NCBI GenBank assembly: GCA_949825065.1
Contig: OX463849.1
Span: 32,104,043 to 32,168,042 of the forward strand
DNA: 64,000 nucleotides
Direction: 5' to 3'
Source: Odontocerum albicorne
Taxonomy: Eukaryota > Arthropoda > Insecta > Trichoptera > Odontoceridae
Both the position numbers and the translations under genes were made by a program. The notes beneath the pieces are model-generated. The model was not told the DNA's origin. It did no database searches and worked only from the letters and a program-made list of their open reading frames with translations. Positions 62,970 through 64,000 of this stretch are shown piece after piece (the stretch's first letter is position 1; each line of letters opens with the position of its first letter).

Positions 62970-64000
62970 ATCCTTATCCCCCCCTCCCCCCGACGACCAG
63001 ATGGAAAAAAATGCCTGTGTCATTCAAGGGGCGTAGCACCACATGAAAATCCAATGTATTACTTTGTGTATTTTATCACTTTCCGGGTCCACGTATACAT
63101 ATATAATCAAATATATATATATCAATGATTTTTGTCTTAGTGGCCCGTCTTTTGATGTTTTGAGAGCCTACGTCTAAATCCACTTACACGTAGGTTAGGC
63201 TACAGGCGTACTTAGGTGTATTTACAAGTCTTTTATTCATTTTCTAAATGTCAGTCATTTTAATGATACTTCTCCAAAAGCCTTTCTTCCAAAACCCTAC
63301 GCGCCTCTGCTTCTAACTTCTAAGTGTACAAATCTCTTATGTCCCGGTGTGATATTCCACACTGAGCGTTCCGTGGGCGATTTGGGATCGAGCAATCAAT
63401 TACACCGCTTGTTTGGTACATCGGTTCTCCTGTTATTTTAGACACTTTGATTGATATGATGTTTTTTGTATAATTTGCGTTGGCGATTTCAAATCCATTG
63501 TTGTTAACTCTTTGGATTATTCCTATGATATAATTTTTTTTTATGATGTCATCGCCAATTTGTAGTTTTTTTTAGTCGCTTCACAGTTTTATAATAACGC
63601 CAGTGATTTACAATGAATGACGTTAACCTTTTTTTTTGTCATTATAAAATATAAAAATATTTTATGTACTCTTCTGTTTAGATTTTGTTGCTTTTATTGG
63701 TTGATGCTTGTCGATACACAAATTTATGTCTGCCGTATAGTTAAATTAAACAGCATGTATGACTAATGTGATTTTTAAACCACATTTCAACACCATTTAC
63801 TTATTTTAAAGTTCTTTGCACATTACAGGTTTCAAGTATATCAAAAGTATGAAAACACGTATCAAACAATTCATCATTTTAAGAAATTAGAGAAATAATT
63901 TAAAAAATGTATGTGAATAACATAAAACACATTATATCATGTTGTGGATAACATTTAAAACTAAATTATTTATAGGATTATGCTAAATTAACGACATACG
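62970..64000. other. No recognised element
   Basis: Mixed AT-rich DNA with a few C-rich words; another TA run at 63110-63120. No coding similarity. Confidence 0.45.

Overview
The window looks like AT-rich, gene-poor eukaryotic DNA, most likely from an insect. I see no intact host gene, no rRNA gene and no convincing tRNA gene. It is a graveyard of transposable elements: LINE reverse-transcriptase tails, Penelope-like element ends, Tc1/mariner and hAT DNA transposons, tRNA-headed SINEs, minisatellites and small hairpins. The mix of mariner, Tc1, hAT, Penelope-like elements, LINEs and tRNA-derived SINEs fits an arthropod; I cannot name the order from sequence alone. The repeat-family names used here (SINE1, SINE2, R3, R4, R5, R6, R7, LINE-A to LINE-D) are mine.

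Layout. 0-9 kb: decayed C-terminal tails of one LINE family (LINE-A) in both orientations, one LINE-B remnant (4.4-5.1 kb) and nested SINEs (6.0-6.35 kb). 9.2-11.4 kb: a possible LTR or core-promoter segment, an A29 run, and the best-preserved ORF of the window, a 5'-truncated Jockey-like reverse transcriptase on the minus strand. 11.5-15 kb: Penelope-like 3' ends and LINE-A tails. 16.4-17.2 kb: a SINE1 split by an 80-bp minisatellite. 19.1-19.9 kb: a 713-bp hAT-type element with an exact 8-bp target duplication, carrying a SINE1. 21.1-21.6 kb: a minisatellite with alternating 45/43-bp units. 22.6-23.6 kb and 26.2-27.1 kb: two almost identical LINE-C reverse-transcriptase tails with open frames. 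The second lies with a mariner element inside a 2.34-kb segment bounded by 30-bp terminal inverted repeats, which itself interrupts an R7 repeat.

28.5-64 kb continues in the same style: R3 repeats, Penelope-like ends with foldback structure (32, 35, 39 and 57 kb), a Tc1 pseudogene (43.9-44.7 kb), the 5' end of a mariner (45.6-46.1 kb), many LINE-A tails, two long tandem duplications (147 bp and about 238 bp), a possible decayed host-like exon with a consensus splice donor (55.1-55.3 kb), and SINE1 near 62.3 kb.

The parts do not form a working pathway. Their relations are insertional: SINE1 shares its 3' tail with R7, which suggests R7 is the 3' end of the LINE that mobilised it, and several elements sit inside others, giving a relative order of insertion. 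I found no convincing new biological system. The observations most worth checking are the nested 26.2-28.5 kb element, the set of near-perfect short-loop hairpins, the strong excess of the 9-mer ATACTCGTA, and the 55.1 kb pseudo-exon.
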